DNA of 64,000 nucleotides, from assembly GCA_011799875.1 (NCBI GenBank), contig CM022299.1, positions 33,748,755 to 33,812,754 on the forward strand. Direction: 5' to 3'. Under the pieces are notes generated by a model, which did no database searches, was not told where the DNA came from, and was given only the letters and a program-made list of their open reading frames with translations. Every line of letters begins with the position of its first letter. The first letter of the stretch is position 1. This DNA comes from Thinopyrum elongatum (taxonomy: Eukaryota; Streptophyta; Magnoliopsida; Poales; Poaceae). Shown here one piece after another: positions 1 through 9,337 of this stretch. The position numbers and the translations under genes were made by a program.

Positions 1-919
1 CAAACCCTACTTCATCTCTTGTATTCAATCTTTGTCCCAAAACCTCAGATTGGTACGTGTGGGTTGCTAGTAGTGTTGATTACTCCTCGTAATTGATGCT
101 AGTTGGTTTATTTGGTGGAAGATCATATGTTCAGATCCTTAATGATATTCAATACCCCTCTGATCTTGAACATGAACATGCTTTGTGAGTAGTTACGTTT
201 GTTCCTGAGGACATGGGAGAAGTCTTGTTATAAGTAATCATGTGAATTTGGTATTCGTTCGATATTTTGATTAGATGTATGTTGTCTTTCCTCTAGTGGT
301 GTTATGTGAACGTCGACTACATGACACTTCACCATGATTTGGGCCTAGGGGAAGGCATTGGGAAGTAATAAGTAGATGATGGGTTGCTAGAGTGACAGAA
401 GGTTAAACCCTAGTTTATGCGTTGCTTCGTAAGGGGCTGATTTGGATCCACATGTTTCATGCTATGGTTAGATTTATCTTAATTCTTCTTTTATAGTTGC
501 GGATGCTTGCGAGAGGGGTTAATCATAAATGGGAGGCTTGTCCAAGTAAGGGCAGCACCGGTCCACCCACATATCAAATTATCAAAGTAACAAACGCGAA
601 TCATATGAGCATGATGAAAACTAACTTGACAGTAATTTTCATGTGTCCTCGGGAGTGCTTTGCTTTATATAAGAGTTCGTCCAGGCTTATCCTTTGCTAT
701 AAAAAGGATTGGGCCACCTTGCTGCACCCTTGTTAAACTTGTTACTTGCTACCCGTTACGAATTATCTTATCACAAAACTATCTGTTACCGATAATTTCA
801 GTGCCTGTAGAAATTACCTTGCTGAGAACCGCTTGTTATTTCCTTCTGCTCCTCATTGGGTTCGACACTCTTACTTATCGAAAGGACTACGATTGATCCC
901 CTATACTTGTGGGTCATCA
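1..919 (+). mobile_element. 3' portion of an LTR, element extends left of window
   Basis: The stretch has no long coding frame. It has two TATA-like boxes (tttatataag near 664 and gctataaaaagg at 696-707) and then a stretch ending in acttgtgggtcatca, where CA at 918-919 would be the LTR terminus. Immediately afterwards the sequence becomes the 3' end of the zinc-knuckle pseudogene, so 919/920 is the likely insertion boundary. The wording of the last ~70 bases resembles LTR ends of abundant Triticeae Gypsy families (Sabrina or Fatima type) as I remember them; the family name is a guess. The 5' LTR end and target duplication are outside the window, so a solo LTR and a full element cannot be told apart. 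Confidence 0.5.
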
Positions 920-959
920 AAGGAGGAGAGGGGTTTTCTCCCTGAGCGTCCAGAGGTGG

Positions 960-2562
960 TTAACAAACCGAGAGGTCTGCATCAGATCCTAGTTCAGCAA
1001 GCAGGGCTTCGTCAGTAAGCTCCTCCCTGGGGATGGCACATCTATTGACGCCAATCTCCTGTACGATATGAAGTGGAGTCAGCGGAGGCATCTCATCAGA
1101 GAGAGTACCAGTGATTGAGGACGAGCCAGCAGATGGGATCACTCTGGGATTGACCTTAGAGCTCATAGGGCGGGTATCAGTAAGTGAGGACACCTGAAAA
1201 CCATTGTACTTGTTAGTCCTGGTGCTGCGTCTGACTTCAGCAGTATTAACAAGTGACATAGCTTTCGTACGACGTCCACGAGTCATCAGTGGCCCAGAGG
1301 AAGCAGGGGCCAGGCCCACTGTGGCCAAGCCAAGCCCAAGAGACATCAGCCCCGGGGGAGGTTCATTAGTTGAAGCAGCATAAGAGCCCACTGGCATCAT
1401 TGGTTCAATCTAAGAAACATCAGTCTGGATGATAGTAGTAGCTGGCTGAGAGAGAACAGCTGTTGGGGCAGTCACTGAGGAAGGAGGAGCTTGATACAGA
1501 ACAACTGCATTCCTCGTATCATTCATATCCAAGCTTGTAATAGGGGGATTAGTCTCAGAATCATCTTGAAGCTCTTCAAGGGACACAGAGGAAGTGATAG
1601 TATGAGAAGAGCTGATAGAACCTAGCTGGTTGAAGTGAATATCTACATCATCAAAGACGACCATAATAGAGACCTCCAAGTTTTCATTTCTTATACCATA
1701 ACCACCACTCCAGGGGCCAATTGTAGCAATGAGAGGGCACAATGCATTGAATAAAAAAGTGTTGAGCTGCTGGCATGGAACTGGGTTATCCACCATCAAA
1801 GAAAGCAGAGTGTCACCTTGTGCTGAAAGACCAAACTGCAGTCCCTGGCTGTGCATCCCAACAATGATGGTGAGGGATTCAGAAATCTCGGGAAGCTTGT
1901 CAATATCAGTTTTAGTGTTCTATAGAGGCACCATAATCATATTGGAGTGCTCAGAGCTACTGTCATCTCAGATGGTAATGGAGTCGTTCCATGCTTGGGT
2001 TGCACTGTTAGTGATATTGTTCTCCGGGACCAGACCATCTTGAACTGACAGACACAGCACCGCCAGTCATGCCTGATAGTTAACCAGATGTGGCAGGAGA
2101 GGAGGCAGTGGGCGGCAGGCGGCTCCGGCCATGCGCCCCAGCCGGCATTGTTCTAAAGTTGATTTGCCTCAATATTTCCACCATTATTCCCTGCAGGGGG
2201 AGCAGCATTCTGAACTAGCCAGTTGTGCACCTGTTGTTGATACAGTTGTTCAGTCGTGAGCTCGGGCCCAATATGGGGATGGGGATTTCCATCAGGAGGC
2301 GTCGGCTCTTCGCCGACCGGCAGAACCTCAGGGAGCAGACCGTTTCCAATCATTACTACACAAAATAGTTACTTGGACAGTCCAGTAATATCTAGCATCA
2401 CCCAATTGCCAAACCACAAAACTCTTGGGGATTAGACGCAGGCAGATAACACGGGCTTTAAGCAAAATGAAGTACCGATCCTATCATGGGTTGTACCAAG
2501 ACACCAAAGATCCAAAAACCCCAAGAGATTTGTTGATGTAATAGTCTATCTGATAGTCATAG
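960..2562 (-). pseudogene. Zinc-knuckle family protein, C-terminal half, split off by CACTA-A
   Basis: On the minus strand this encodes the C-terminal half of a high-copy Triticeae zinc-knuckle protein family. Recognisable blocks are a DGNPHPH stretch (about 2290-2260), a long low-complexity middle (1856-1410) and a basic RRSTRTNKYNGF block (about 1215-1180) of the kind that precedes the C-terminus. The conserved tail (IGVNRCAIPREELTDEALL) ends at a stop at 960-962. At least two stops or frameshifts break it, near 2150 and 1410. The N-terminal half lies at 25348-27175 on the same strand. Reading across the CACTA-A insertion (one TAG copy removed), the right fragment ending LMFFGFS continues into YDYQIDYYINKSLG without a frame change. 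Function is unknown. It could be a LINE-like ORF1 or a multicopy gene family; no reverse transcriptase is visible next to it. Confidence 0.7.
2560..2562. repeat. Target-site duplication of CACTA-A (TAG), left copy
   Basis: TAG directly precedes the CACTA terminus and is repeated at 25348-25350. It lies inside the zinc-knuckle coding frame. Confidence 0.8.
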
Positions 2563-2599
2563 CACTACTGCAGGATGCTGCTAATGCGACACTACAATC

Positions 2600-3310
2600 T
2601 GAGACCCTTTGATGAAACTGTGTCCGATGCATTAATCGCAAACGTGGATGTAAAAAAACTGTCAAAAAGATGCAAGACGTTTGCGATGGCGGAGACATCA
2701 AACACGGTTCAGATTTCAGTTACGTGTGCGATGCGGGGCATACGGTTGATCCAGAAGAACTATTTGCGATGAGGCAGAACAACAGAAATGGGCAGTCATA
2801 TCAATGTGTGAGCGATATACGGCATACAGTTCGCTCCGATGAACTATGTGCTATTAGGGAATGCAACAGAAATGGTCAGCCAGATCAAGGTGTGTGTGAT
2901 ATACGGCATACGGTTCACTCAGACGAACTGTTTTCGATTAGGGAAGAGAACAGAAACGGTTCAACTTAACAAGATGTGTGTGATATGCGGCATACAGTTC
3001 ACATAGATGAACTGTTCGCGATGAGCCAAAAGAACACAAACGATTTTTTTAAACAAGATGTGTGTGATACGCAGCAAACAGCCCACTCGGATGAACTGTT
3101 TGCGATGAGAAATTATAACACAGACGGTTACTATAGTTAGTTCGTGTGCGATTTTGTTCGTACAAAAAACTTTGAAAAATGCAAACTAGTTGCTTGCGGT
3201 GGCTACGAGTGTCGTACACGATGCGTCTGCGAGTACTCGTGTGCGATGATTAGTAAGTTACACATACGTTTCCTTATGTTAACACGTGTGTGATAAATAA
3301 CACGTGGCCC
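2600..3310. repeat. Left subterminal repeat block of CACTA-A
   Basis: A block of degenerate repeats with a core like gtgtgcgatgcggcatacggtt, alternating with tttgcgatgag. The best copies are spaced roughly 65-75 bases apart between 2690 and 3130. CACTA transposases or accessory proteins normally bind subterminal motifs of this kind. Short open frames here (for example 2670-2969) are products of the repeats, not genes. Confidence 0.75.
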
Positions 3311-3427
3311 AGAACCATCAATAAATTTTGACCATGTTTCTCGTCACATTGCAGATTACAACGCAATAAGTAATTGCAAATCTGTTCACACCTATCAAAC
3401 TAATATGTGTTCACACTTAGCACCGGG

Positions 3428-3437
3428 CTATAAAAAC
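3428..3437 (+). promoter_or_regulatory. TATA box of the coiled-coil ORF
   Basis: ctataaaaac lies 78 bases before the ATG at 3515. A CT-rich leader (ctcctcatcaccc) follows, as in a typical plant core promoter. Confidence 0.6.
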
Positions 3438-3514
3438 TACCCACTCGAAAATTACTTCACAGTTCCTCTCCTCATCACCCACAAAACTGGTCTTTCCTGT
3501 CAAGTCGTTCCGCC

Positions 3515-4102
3515 ATGACCGGTAGGAGGAGTTTCGGGTGGACATATAACCAGGCAGCAAAGACCAAGGCCGAGGAAGCACTAGAGAGGTCCCGCCGCAA
3601 AGCGGCAGCCGCAGCAGAGATGTCCCAGCGCGCCGTGGAGCCCTCGAATGAGCTCTCACGGGCACGCAAGGGCTCTCACAAGCGCACTCGCAGCATCGGC
3701 GATCGCGACGAGCTGGCGTTGCTGAAGTCCTTGGCCGGTGATGATGACATTCTCGCTGGCCTCATTAAGCAGCAGGAGCTTGTCGAAGGCTTGATGAAGC
3801 TGCTCGAGATCAGCGATGCCTCGGTTGACAAGACGACCGGCCTCGTCGAGCGACTCATGGGTGACAATGCGAAGCTCCTCAAGGCGCTCGCTGAGAAGGA
3901 GGAGGAGGCCGCCGGCTGGAAGATGCTGCATGAGCAGAGCAGTGCCTCGGGGATGACGCTGACAGCGGTAGTCGAGGAACTGATGGGTGACTTGAGGAAG
4001 CTCCGGATCGAGCGCAAGCAGGAGGTGGAGGAATCCGTGGCTGCTTTCAAGCAAAGTCGTGAGGAATTGAAGAAGGAGCTGGAGGATGTCATCGCCCGGT
4101 GA
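3515..4102 (+). CDS. Coiled-coil protein of unknown function inside CACTA-A
   Basis: An intact single-exon frame of 195 residues with an ATG in a CCGCCATGACC context downstream of a TATA box. Residues 1-60 are basic and Ala/Arg-rich, with a short KGSHKRTRS stretch (about 53-61). Residues 65-195 are rich in Leu, Glu and Lys with heptad-like spacing, so a long coiled coil is likely. Two similar segments with LVE.LM/VEELMGD repeat within it (about 90-115 and 150-165). GC content is higher than in the flanking repeats. I recognise no catalytic domain. It could be a host gene captured by the transposon or the element's own accessory protein; CACTA systems often encode a DNA-binding helper. Its intact frame, next to a B3-type gene in the same element, favours a maintained or recently captured gene. 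Confidence 0.65.
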   Translation: MTGRRSFGWTYNQAAKTKAEEALERSRRKAAAAAEMSQRAVEPSNELSRARKGSHKRTRSIGDRDELALLKSLAGDDDILAGLIKQQELVEGLMKLLEISDASVDKTTGLVERLMGDNAKLLKALAEKEEEAAGWKMLHEQSSASGMTLTAVVEELMGDLRKLRIERKQEVEESVAAFKQSREELKKELEDVIAR

Positions 4103-4774
4103 TCTATCGACGAGTAGAGACAGTAGCGACCCAGATCATTGTCTGCGATTTCCTTCTTCTCTTGCCCCCGTGTCTTCCGGGCTTTGCCGCATGTGGCATT
4201 TTAAATTATCCGGAATATGTAAGACAATTATTATCTGCGCCATTGTAAATTTGTCGTCGTATTATCCGTTGCCATTTTATTTGTCGTCGTATTATCCGTT
4301 GCCCTATGTGGCAATTTAAATTAGGCCGGAATACGAGTTGAAAACACAAACAAAGCAAATGCTGCCATGGGATCACAAGTAAACACCCTCCGTCCAGGTG
4401 CTTTAGTTAACCGCGTGTTAAACAGCGGCTCGGCCGCCATTAATGGAGAAGTAGTGAGCGAGGCGGGTGGCTGGTGGATGGAGGTCAAAGAGCTCGCTTT
4501 CCGATGAGCATGGGCGGCCTTGCTGCTCGCACGTGTCCCGTCAAGCCTGCGAGGTGCACATGATGCACATGTCCCGTCGAGCCTGCACGGCAGAATTCTC
4601 GTGCTCGTCCCGTCTAATCAAACAGCTGCACACACGCCACCGAGTATGGTTAAATTTTGGCAGAGGTAGTGGCCGCACTTAAATGGTTACGGGAACACAC
4701 GGTTCATATAATACAACCGTTTGTGATATTAACGTGTCAGCTATTTGTTTCAAAAGAACTTCGTTGGCTATTAA
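4103..4774. other. Non-coding spacer with a short direct repeat
   Basis: The 3' flank of the coiled-coil ORF. tttgtcgtcgtattatccgt occurs twice, near 4250 and 4281, and the pair is bracketed by two copies of a gtggca.tttaaatta..ccggaata motif. A pair of similar cacatgtcccgtcgagcctg-type segments lies at 4530-4590. No further gene is seen. Confidence 0.5.
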
Positions 4775-4904
4775 TGTGTGCGCCTTGTCTCAAACTGGAC
4801 GATTTTTTTTACCACAGCATATATGTGCCATATCATGAAACCATGCCAAGTTTCATGTTTTTTGGGTGAGTTTTCGATTTACTGGGATTTAAAAACAGAG
4901 ATTC
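4775..4904 (+). repeat. First unit of the 503 bp tandem array, left of the LARD insertion
   Basis: The sequence from catatatgtgccat through gggatttaaaaacagagattc matches the equivalent part of each ~503 bp unit at 16.7-19.2 kb. It stops at 4904, the left edge of the LARD, and resumes mid-unit at 16715. Confidence 0.75.
4900..4904. repeat. Target-site duplication of the LARD (GATTC), left copy
   Basis: GATTC immediately before the LTR start TGTAAC. The same five bases follow the LTR end at 16710-16714. Confidence 0.9.
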
Positions 4905-6593
4905 TGTAACACCCTGGTTTTCGCTCCTGTTTTTTTTCCTTCGTGGGATTTGACTCCCGTCTTTTTTCTCGATGTTATTGGATTTTCTCTAGCTCTTGGG
5001 TATACGAAGATGGTCATCTAGCCTGCCTTTCCTATCCAACCAGATATTCACTCCAGTCCAACCTTGCCACCCAAGATCCTTTCTCAGGGGTTTGCCTCCG
5101 AAACACTACCTTCCGAGTTGCCGGAAGGGAAACCCTAACCTCTTTCGTTGCAAAGGAACCCCGATTTCCTTTGATCTGTTGCCTTCCGAACTTCTTCCAG
5201 TGATCATCCTCCTTCTATAAACACTAGATATGCAAAAATATTGCCAAATCATTTGCAATATTTTTCATTTATAATTAATTCCTTTTTCTGCCAGTTAAAG
5301 GAATTAAATCTAGGAAAATATCTATCCATCTCCAAAGTTCATGAAAACTTGTGGAGATATTCTTTGTGATCATATTGAGCTCCCATAAAAATATTGGCCA
5401 TAATTAAATAGGGGAAATTGTCTTTTCCTATTTAAAGCCAATATTGCATTTTGGGCCCTTTCTAAAGGAACTACCATTTTGGTAGCCAGGAAAAATCCCA
5501 AATAAATTGTGGAGCTTCTCCTATCCATATCTTCACCATTTCCATCAAGAACCCAAGTTCCATAGTTCAAAGTTTGAGCACAGCATCCATTTGCAAATTA
5601 TGTCCAGATCTTCAGTTTGCAAAGGAAGTGCTTGAACCCTTGATCCATTTGAGCTGAAATTTTTCATGGTGATTAACATTGACAAATCACTCATGGAAAC
5701 CAAAAACCAGCTCAATCCATCTATCCATTAATCCACAACATTTTTCCTAAGTTTTTGTCCATTTGGAAACTCTGTGAAGCAAGTACCATTTTGGTGTAGC
5801 CAAATGGTATGAAACTTTTACAGTGGCTTCATGTATCCAAATAACTCCCCTCCATAAAATTTCATCCCATTTCATTTAGCCATTTGAGCACAGCATCAAC
5901 ATCTTCATTTCTAACCAATGGGGTCCATTCTACAGCAAGTGTCGTCAATTCTTATCCAAATGGCCCCAAAATTTACCATGGTAGTCACCTTAGTAGATCA
6001 TTGCTGCATGCCAAATTCCAGCTCATTGCACTCAGGGATCCATCCAGAATCAACTACAAGCACCTTCTGTTCAGAAGTTGTTCTGGATCCCCTCGATCAC
6101 CCTAGATCTATCCTAGTCCATCTAGTTCTCCTTCTTATCCCTTTGAGCAGTGAGAAGCTTGCTGGACAAGGTCTCAGGGCCATTAATGCCCTGGACACGC
6201 GGTGCGCGTGGTGACCACGCAGCGGTCATGCAGAAACGGTGCTCTGCGGCACTGTCCTCGTCGGCCAGCTAGCTCCGGCCGGCCTCTGCTTGTCCGATTG
6301 TGTCTAGCGGCTCCCCTGCGTCCAAGCCGACCCCCTCCAGCAGCTTCCCCCTCCTATCTCCTTCTCCTCGCGCCACGGCGAGCGCTGCCGCGACACTGTA
6401 CCTCCCGTGAACCCCTCTGTCGCCTCCCCTCCGTTGTCCTCTTCCTCCCCGAAGCCTCTCGAGCTCACCAAGCCGTCCCCTCCCTCTGGTCTTTGTCAGG
6501 TCAGCACCTCTCCTCGCTTGCCACGTCGCCTGGGAGCACCAGTGTAGCGATGAGGACGCCACTGCGGCCGAGCCTATCTCTTCTCTCCGCCGG

Positions 6594-6603
6594 CTATAAA
6601 TAG
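6594..6603 (+). promoter_or_regulatory. TATA box in the 5' LTR
   Basis: ctataaatag in a CT-rich surrounding; the same box is at 13983-13992 in the 3' LTR. It is the likely core promoter for the LARD transcript. Confidence 0.65.
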
Positions 6604-7033
6604 CCTTCCCCCGATCCCTCCCGAGAACCACAACCACCTCCTCTCCCTCCCTGGAACTCCCAAGCCCGAGCCCCGAGCTCCTCTGGCTGGATTGCTCTCC
6701 ACGGCCGCCATAGCTGCCGCACTCCTCTGCTCGAATTGGAGCCGTCTGAGCCCTCTCCCTTCCGCCCAACCCCAGCACAGCTCCTCCCTGACCACGACGA
6801 GGCCCTCCCAAACCTCGCCCCTCCCTCCCTGCCACCATAGCGCCAAACCCATCGCCGCTCGAATCGCCGTCTGCCACGGACAGCATAGCCACTGTTCCTG
6901 CAATCCCCGGCATCCGTGCCACCCACCGCTGGATGCGCCTCTTCATTCTGAGTCCATCCATGGGCGGAGGGCTGCCGGAGACGGCCTGTAGCTCCGGCAA
7001 TCGCCGTCGGGGGCCGCCTCCCTCTTCTGTCAG

Positions 7034-7240
7034 GTGAGCGCGGGAGCAGGACGAAGGCTCTACGGGCGGGCCCGGCCTGGCAGCGACTCGGTGCTCTCCC
7101 TCCGTCATGTTAAGTGGTGGGGGTACGGGTGGGCTGTCCTAGCAGTGGCAGCGGCTGCGTGGCCCAGCTGGCGCTCTGGCTGCGGCCACTTTTGGCCCAG
7201 TACGGCCCAGGGCAACAGTGCTTCTTATTCTTTTCCGCAG
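7034..7240 (+). other. Candidate intron in the LARD leader
   Basis: A donor-like CAG^GTGAGC at 7031-7039 and an acceptor-like ttcttttccgcag ending at 7240 enclose 207 bases downstream of the TATA box. The same pair is present in the 3' LTR (14423-14630). Whether it is spliced cannot be told from sequence. Confidence 0.3.
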
Positions 7241-7674
7241 AAAAAACTGTTAAGGACCTCTGTGTAATTTCTATAATTGCAGATTGGTCCCTGACAGAAG
7301 AACCTTCATAACTTCTTGCTCACAACTCCGATCGAGGTGAATCCAACGCCCACGTCTTCAGTTCGTCGAGCCCGTTTCAAAGATATCATTTTCATAATGT
7401 TTCCACACTACGAAAATGACCATTGTGCCCTTGCCTTCTATCAGCCCCCTCCAAGAAGGAACAGTTTCCGGCGATCCTTTCCGCGGACTCTTTGCACCTC
7501 TTCCTGGAGTATTCTTCGACCCCAGGCAAGCCGACCATCTGATATATGCCCTAAAGCATTGCTCTGTGTTATTCCTGCATGTTTAAATTAATATGCCTAT
7601 GCTTGTATGCGTCGTAGTGAGCTGTATGGGACGCTGATGAACACTTGCCTGCCTTTCTTTGGTGACGGCACGAC

Positions 7675-7925
7675 GCCTGTGTTCTGAGCTGTTTTCGGCC
7701 CGTCTGGGGTGGATGTCGACTTTATATTTCTCTTGTCAGCAACTGACCCATGTTCTGAGCTGCTTTTCGGCCGTCGCAGGCAGCTGTTGAATTTCTTTCC
7801 GTAGCAGTGACCCTATGCTCTGAGCTATTTCTTGGCCGTCTTAGGGAATAGCTACTTTCTTCTTATCGACACTGTCTCATACTCTGAGCTGCTTTTCAGC
7901 CGTCTTGAGTCGGGGTTGAGTTATT
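7675..7925 (+). repeat. Four degenerate ~65-71 bp repeats in the 5' LTR
   Basis: tctgagct followed by ttt.(c/t)ggccgtc recurs at about 7680, 7751, 7816 and 7880 (spacings 71, 65 and 64). The same four copies occur in the 3' LTR at about 15070-15310. Confidence 0.65.
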
Positions 7926-9325
7926 CCAGTAATGTCCCAGATCTGAGTTGTAAAGACCGTTCTAGTGGCTACTGGTTTATTTGACGGTTTCATACAAGGG
8001 TTCAGACGCTCGTTACCCTACAGCTACAACTTGCGAAGTAATAAGCCTGCCATTTAAATATTGATTCACTAATGACTTGTCGTGATATTATATGGAGATA
8101 GGTTGTTATGTTTTTATCATGCATAGCTACTGCCATCTCAAGTTATTATGATAAACAACCATGCTTGCTAAATACTGGCTAAAGCTAAACCTAGTCGGTT
8201 GATCCAGAGTCACCTATATGGACTTATCCGTGCAACCACATTTGCCGGTATGGGACGGCCTTGACTTGGTCTGATCGCATGCTCTTTTATCAGTACCGCC
8301 AACTAGGGAAGGTTATGTGTGTGCGCTACCCTAGCCCGGTAGGTGGCGATAACCTTGCTAGCCCAATTGATTGTTTAACCCGAGAGTCCCCGTTTGGGAC
8401 AGTTTAGTTTGGCCACGACGGTAGCAGGTGGCACGAGGTGACACAGGGGCCACCCAGGGCAGGACTCCGGGGGAGGATGATTGCCGGTGGTACGATGGAG
8501 GAGTCACGGGTTAGGCAGGTTTCGTTGGAGCAACCCTGTTCCACCCGAATGGGATCACGAGGTCAGGTGCTCCATGGTGTGGGTAAAGTGCGCAACCTCT
8601 GCAGAGTGTAAAATCTATTCGAATAACCGCGTCCACGGTATTGGACAGTCCATCCGGAACTCTCTAGGTGGTCAACCGTAACAGTGATAATAATGATGGA
8701 AGAACTCGTCTTATGCCCTGAGGTACTCAGTGGATTGTGAATATTCTGAGGATTGTAAGGCAACCCGGAAGAGAGTAAGTTGGATCTGGTTAAGAGTTGG
8801 ATTGGATCCTGAAATTATTCAGAGTATGGATCACTTACTGATATGCTTTACTTACTGTATTTTACTTTAGTAGTTATATTGCTAGATAGGTAAGCCATGC
8901 CATGATAATTAATATTGCTCGAATAACAAATGCATGCTTGAATGCCATGGATTGCATTGCTTGGTGTATATGTTAGTTTGGTTTGCTTGCGAGTACATTC
9001 AAAAGTACTCAGCGGCCTTCAATGTGGCCAGGTTCACATAAGGATCCGTCGTCCGTCGACGAGGAGCTGGAGTGTTCGCAGGCTAGGAGAGTAACCCAGT
9101 CAGATCCCTGTGGATTGGAGCCGCACCAGGACCCTGCTGCCTTAGATAGAGCTTTTCCGCTGCCATCACCCCTGTAATATATCATTTAAGACTTATATAT
9201 CCAATAATAGAAATGCCTGTGTTCAAGATACTTGTTGTAAGCGCGCATGCCAGAGTGAGTTACTGGGCTGGCATGCATGGCGACTGTCTGGCTACAGTGG
9301 TAATCAGGCGGGGCACCACAACGGA

Positions 9326-9337
9326 TGGTATCAGAGC
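9326..9337 (+). other. Primer-binding site (initiator Met tRNA) of the LARD
   Basis: tggtatcagagc begins five bases after the LTR end. It is the standard plant LTR-element complement of the 3' end of initiator methionine tRNA, and it fixes the element's orientation. Confidence 0.9.

Larger units (their letters stand above)
4905..9320 (+). repeat. 5' LTR of the LARD
   Basis: 4416 bases, TG...CA termini. A TATA box (ctataaatag, 6594-6603) lies in a GC-rich part and would place U3 at 4905 to about 6625. Comparing the first ~325 bases with the 3' LTR by eye gives about 20 differences, so the copies have diverged since insertion. GC-rich open frames on both strands at 6200-7300 appear in both LTRs with different lengths and show no family resemblance; I treat them as non-coding. 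Confidence 0.9.

Noticed and set aside
2575..2969. Plus-strand frames of 65 and 99 codons at the left end of CACTA-A
   Set aside because: They follow the periodicity of the subterminal repeats and contain no domain.
6200..7300. Several long GC-rich frames on both strands in the 5' LTR (up to 279 codons), repeated in part at 13.6-14.6 kb
   Set aside because: They lie inside the LARD LTR, change length and frame between the two LTR copies, overlap on opposite strands and show no family motif; GC-rich sequence gives long frames by chance.
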